Assembly: GCF_001982635.1 (NCBI RefSeq)
Contig: NZ_MKFI01000001.1
Location: forward strand, 186,001-250,000
DNA from: Bradyrhizobium mercantei
GTDB taxonomy: Bacteria > Pseudomonadota > Alphaproteobacteria > Rhizobiales > Xanthobacteraceae
Length of the DNA stretch: 64,000 bases
Direction: 5' to 3'
Below, one piece after another: positions 63,931 through 64,000 of this stretch. The translations under genes and the position numbers were made by a program. How positions within the stretch are numbered: position 1 is the first letter of the stretch; every line of letters starts with the position of its first letter. Under the pieces are notes generated by a model. It ran no database searches and had not been told where the DNA came from. It saw nothing but the letters and a program-made list of their open reading frames with translations.

Positions 63931-64000
63931 GCCCGCCTAAACCAATTGACCGTTAGCCTCGGGGGGGCGATGCTAGCTCGGCTGCCTGTATTGTTTGTGG

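Overview
The window is a stretch of chromosome from an alphaproteobacterium of the Rhizobiales, very probably Bradyrhizobium or a close relative. The evidence is high GC with strong GC3, a GcrA-type cell-cycle regulator, an Mg-type HemB of the kind described from B. japonicum, a rhizobial Omp2b-type porin, a NadQ-like regulator next to nadABC, the YceD-plsX-fabH-ihfA-merR cluster, and several families of short palindromic intergenic repeats. Most of it is ordinary core genome. There is one tRNA (Pro, GGG), no CRISPR array, no intact phage and no complete insertion sequence.

Layout: 1-3.7 kb is a NAD de novo operon (nadQ tail, tandem operator, nadA-nadB-nadC with 4-base overlaps). 3.7-10.2 kb holds heme A synthase, a DUF2842 membrane protein, a degenerate NodB-fold protein, a FemAB-like acetyltransferase, and a divergent LysR/MFS pair. 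10.3-17.6 kb is a compact exopolysaccharide locus: a Wzz-type copolymerase with a decayed kinase domain, a Wza-type lipoprotein, a GT4 glycosyltransferase, a WcaJ-type initiating transferase and a Wzy/O-antigen ligase family protein. 17.6-27.6 kb is metabolic and regulatory: a divergent MarR/FAD-monooxygenase pair, a saccharopine-dehydrogenase-like reductase, DUF169, YdcF, an acetamidase, an acyl-CoA synthetase, a small ribbon-helix-helix protein, GcrA and an SDR.

27.7-34 kb carries a small exported peptide, a candidate small RNA, a porin, a second MarR regulator, a probable type-I-secreted metalloprotease with internal repeats, and tRNA-Pro. 34-49.6 kb is housekeeping: merR-ihfA-fabH-plsX, then the overlapping YceD/ubiquinol-cytochrome c chaperone pair, bamE, an orphan Bug-type binding protein, a K+-independent H+-pyrophosphatase, and thiL, nusB, ribH, ribE, ribD, nrdR and glyA, all reading left. 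49.6-56.6 kb has a TonB-dependent siderophore receptor behind paired palindromes, an unusual PlsY, and a tctCBA tripartite tricarboxylate transporter operon. 57-64 kb has small conserved hypotheticals, a possible relic integrative element abutting a MarR gene, DUF6163, hemB, DUF6151 and an RDD protein.

The parts most worth a second look are four. (1) The 58.2-59.7 kb segment: the 3' end of a MarR gene recurs about 1.3 kb away in the same orientation, next to a recombinase-like tail and a displaced terminator. (2) A candidate two-hairpin small RNA with a CCUCC core downstream of the porin. (3) The exopolysaccharide copolymerase whose fused kinase domain has lost its ATP-binding signatures. (4) A NodB-fold protein that lacks two metal-ligand positions. 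All functional calls come from reading the sequence and recalled family knowledge; no database search was run.
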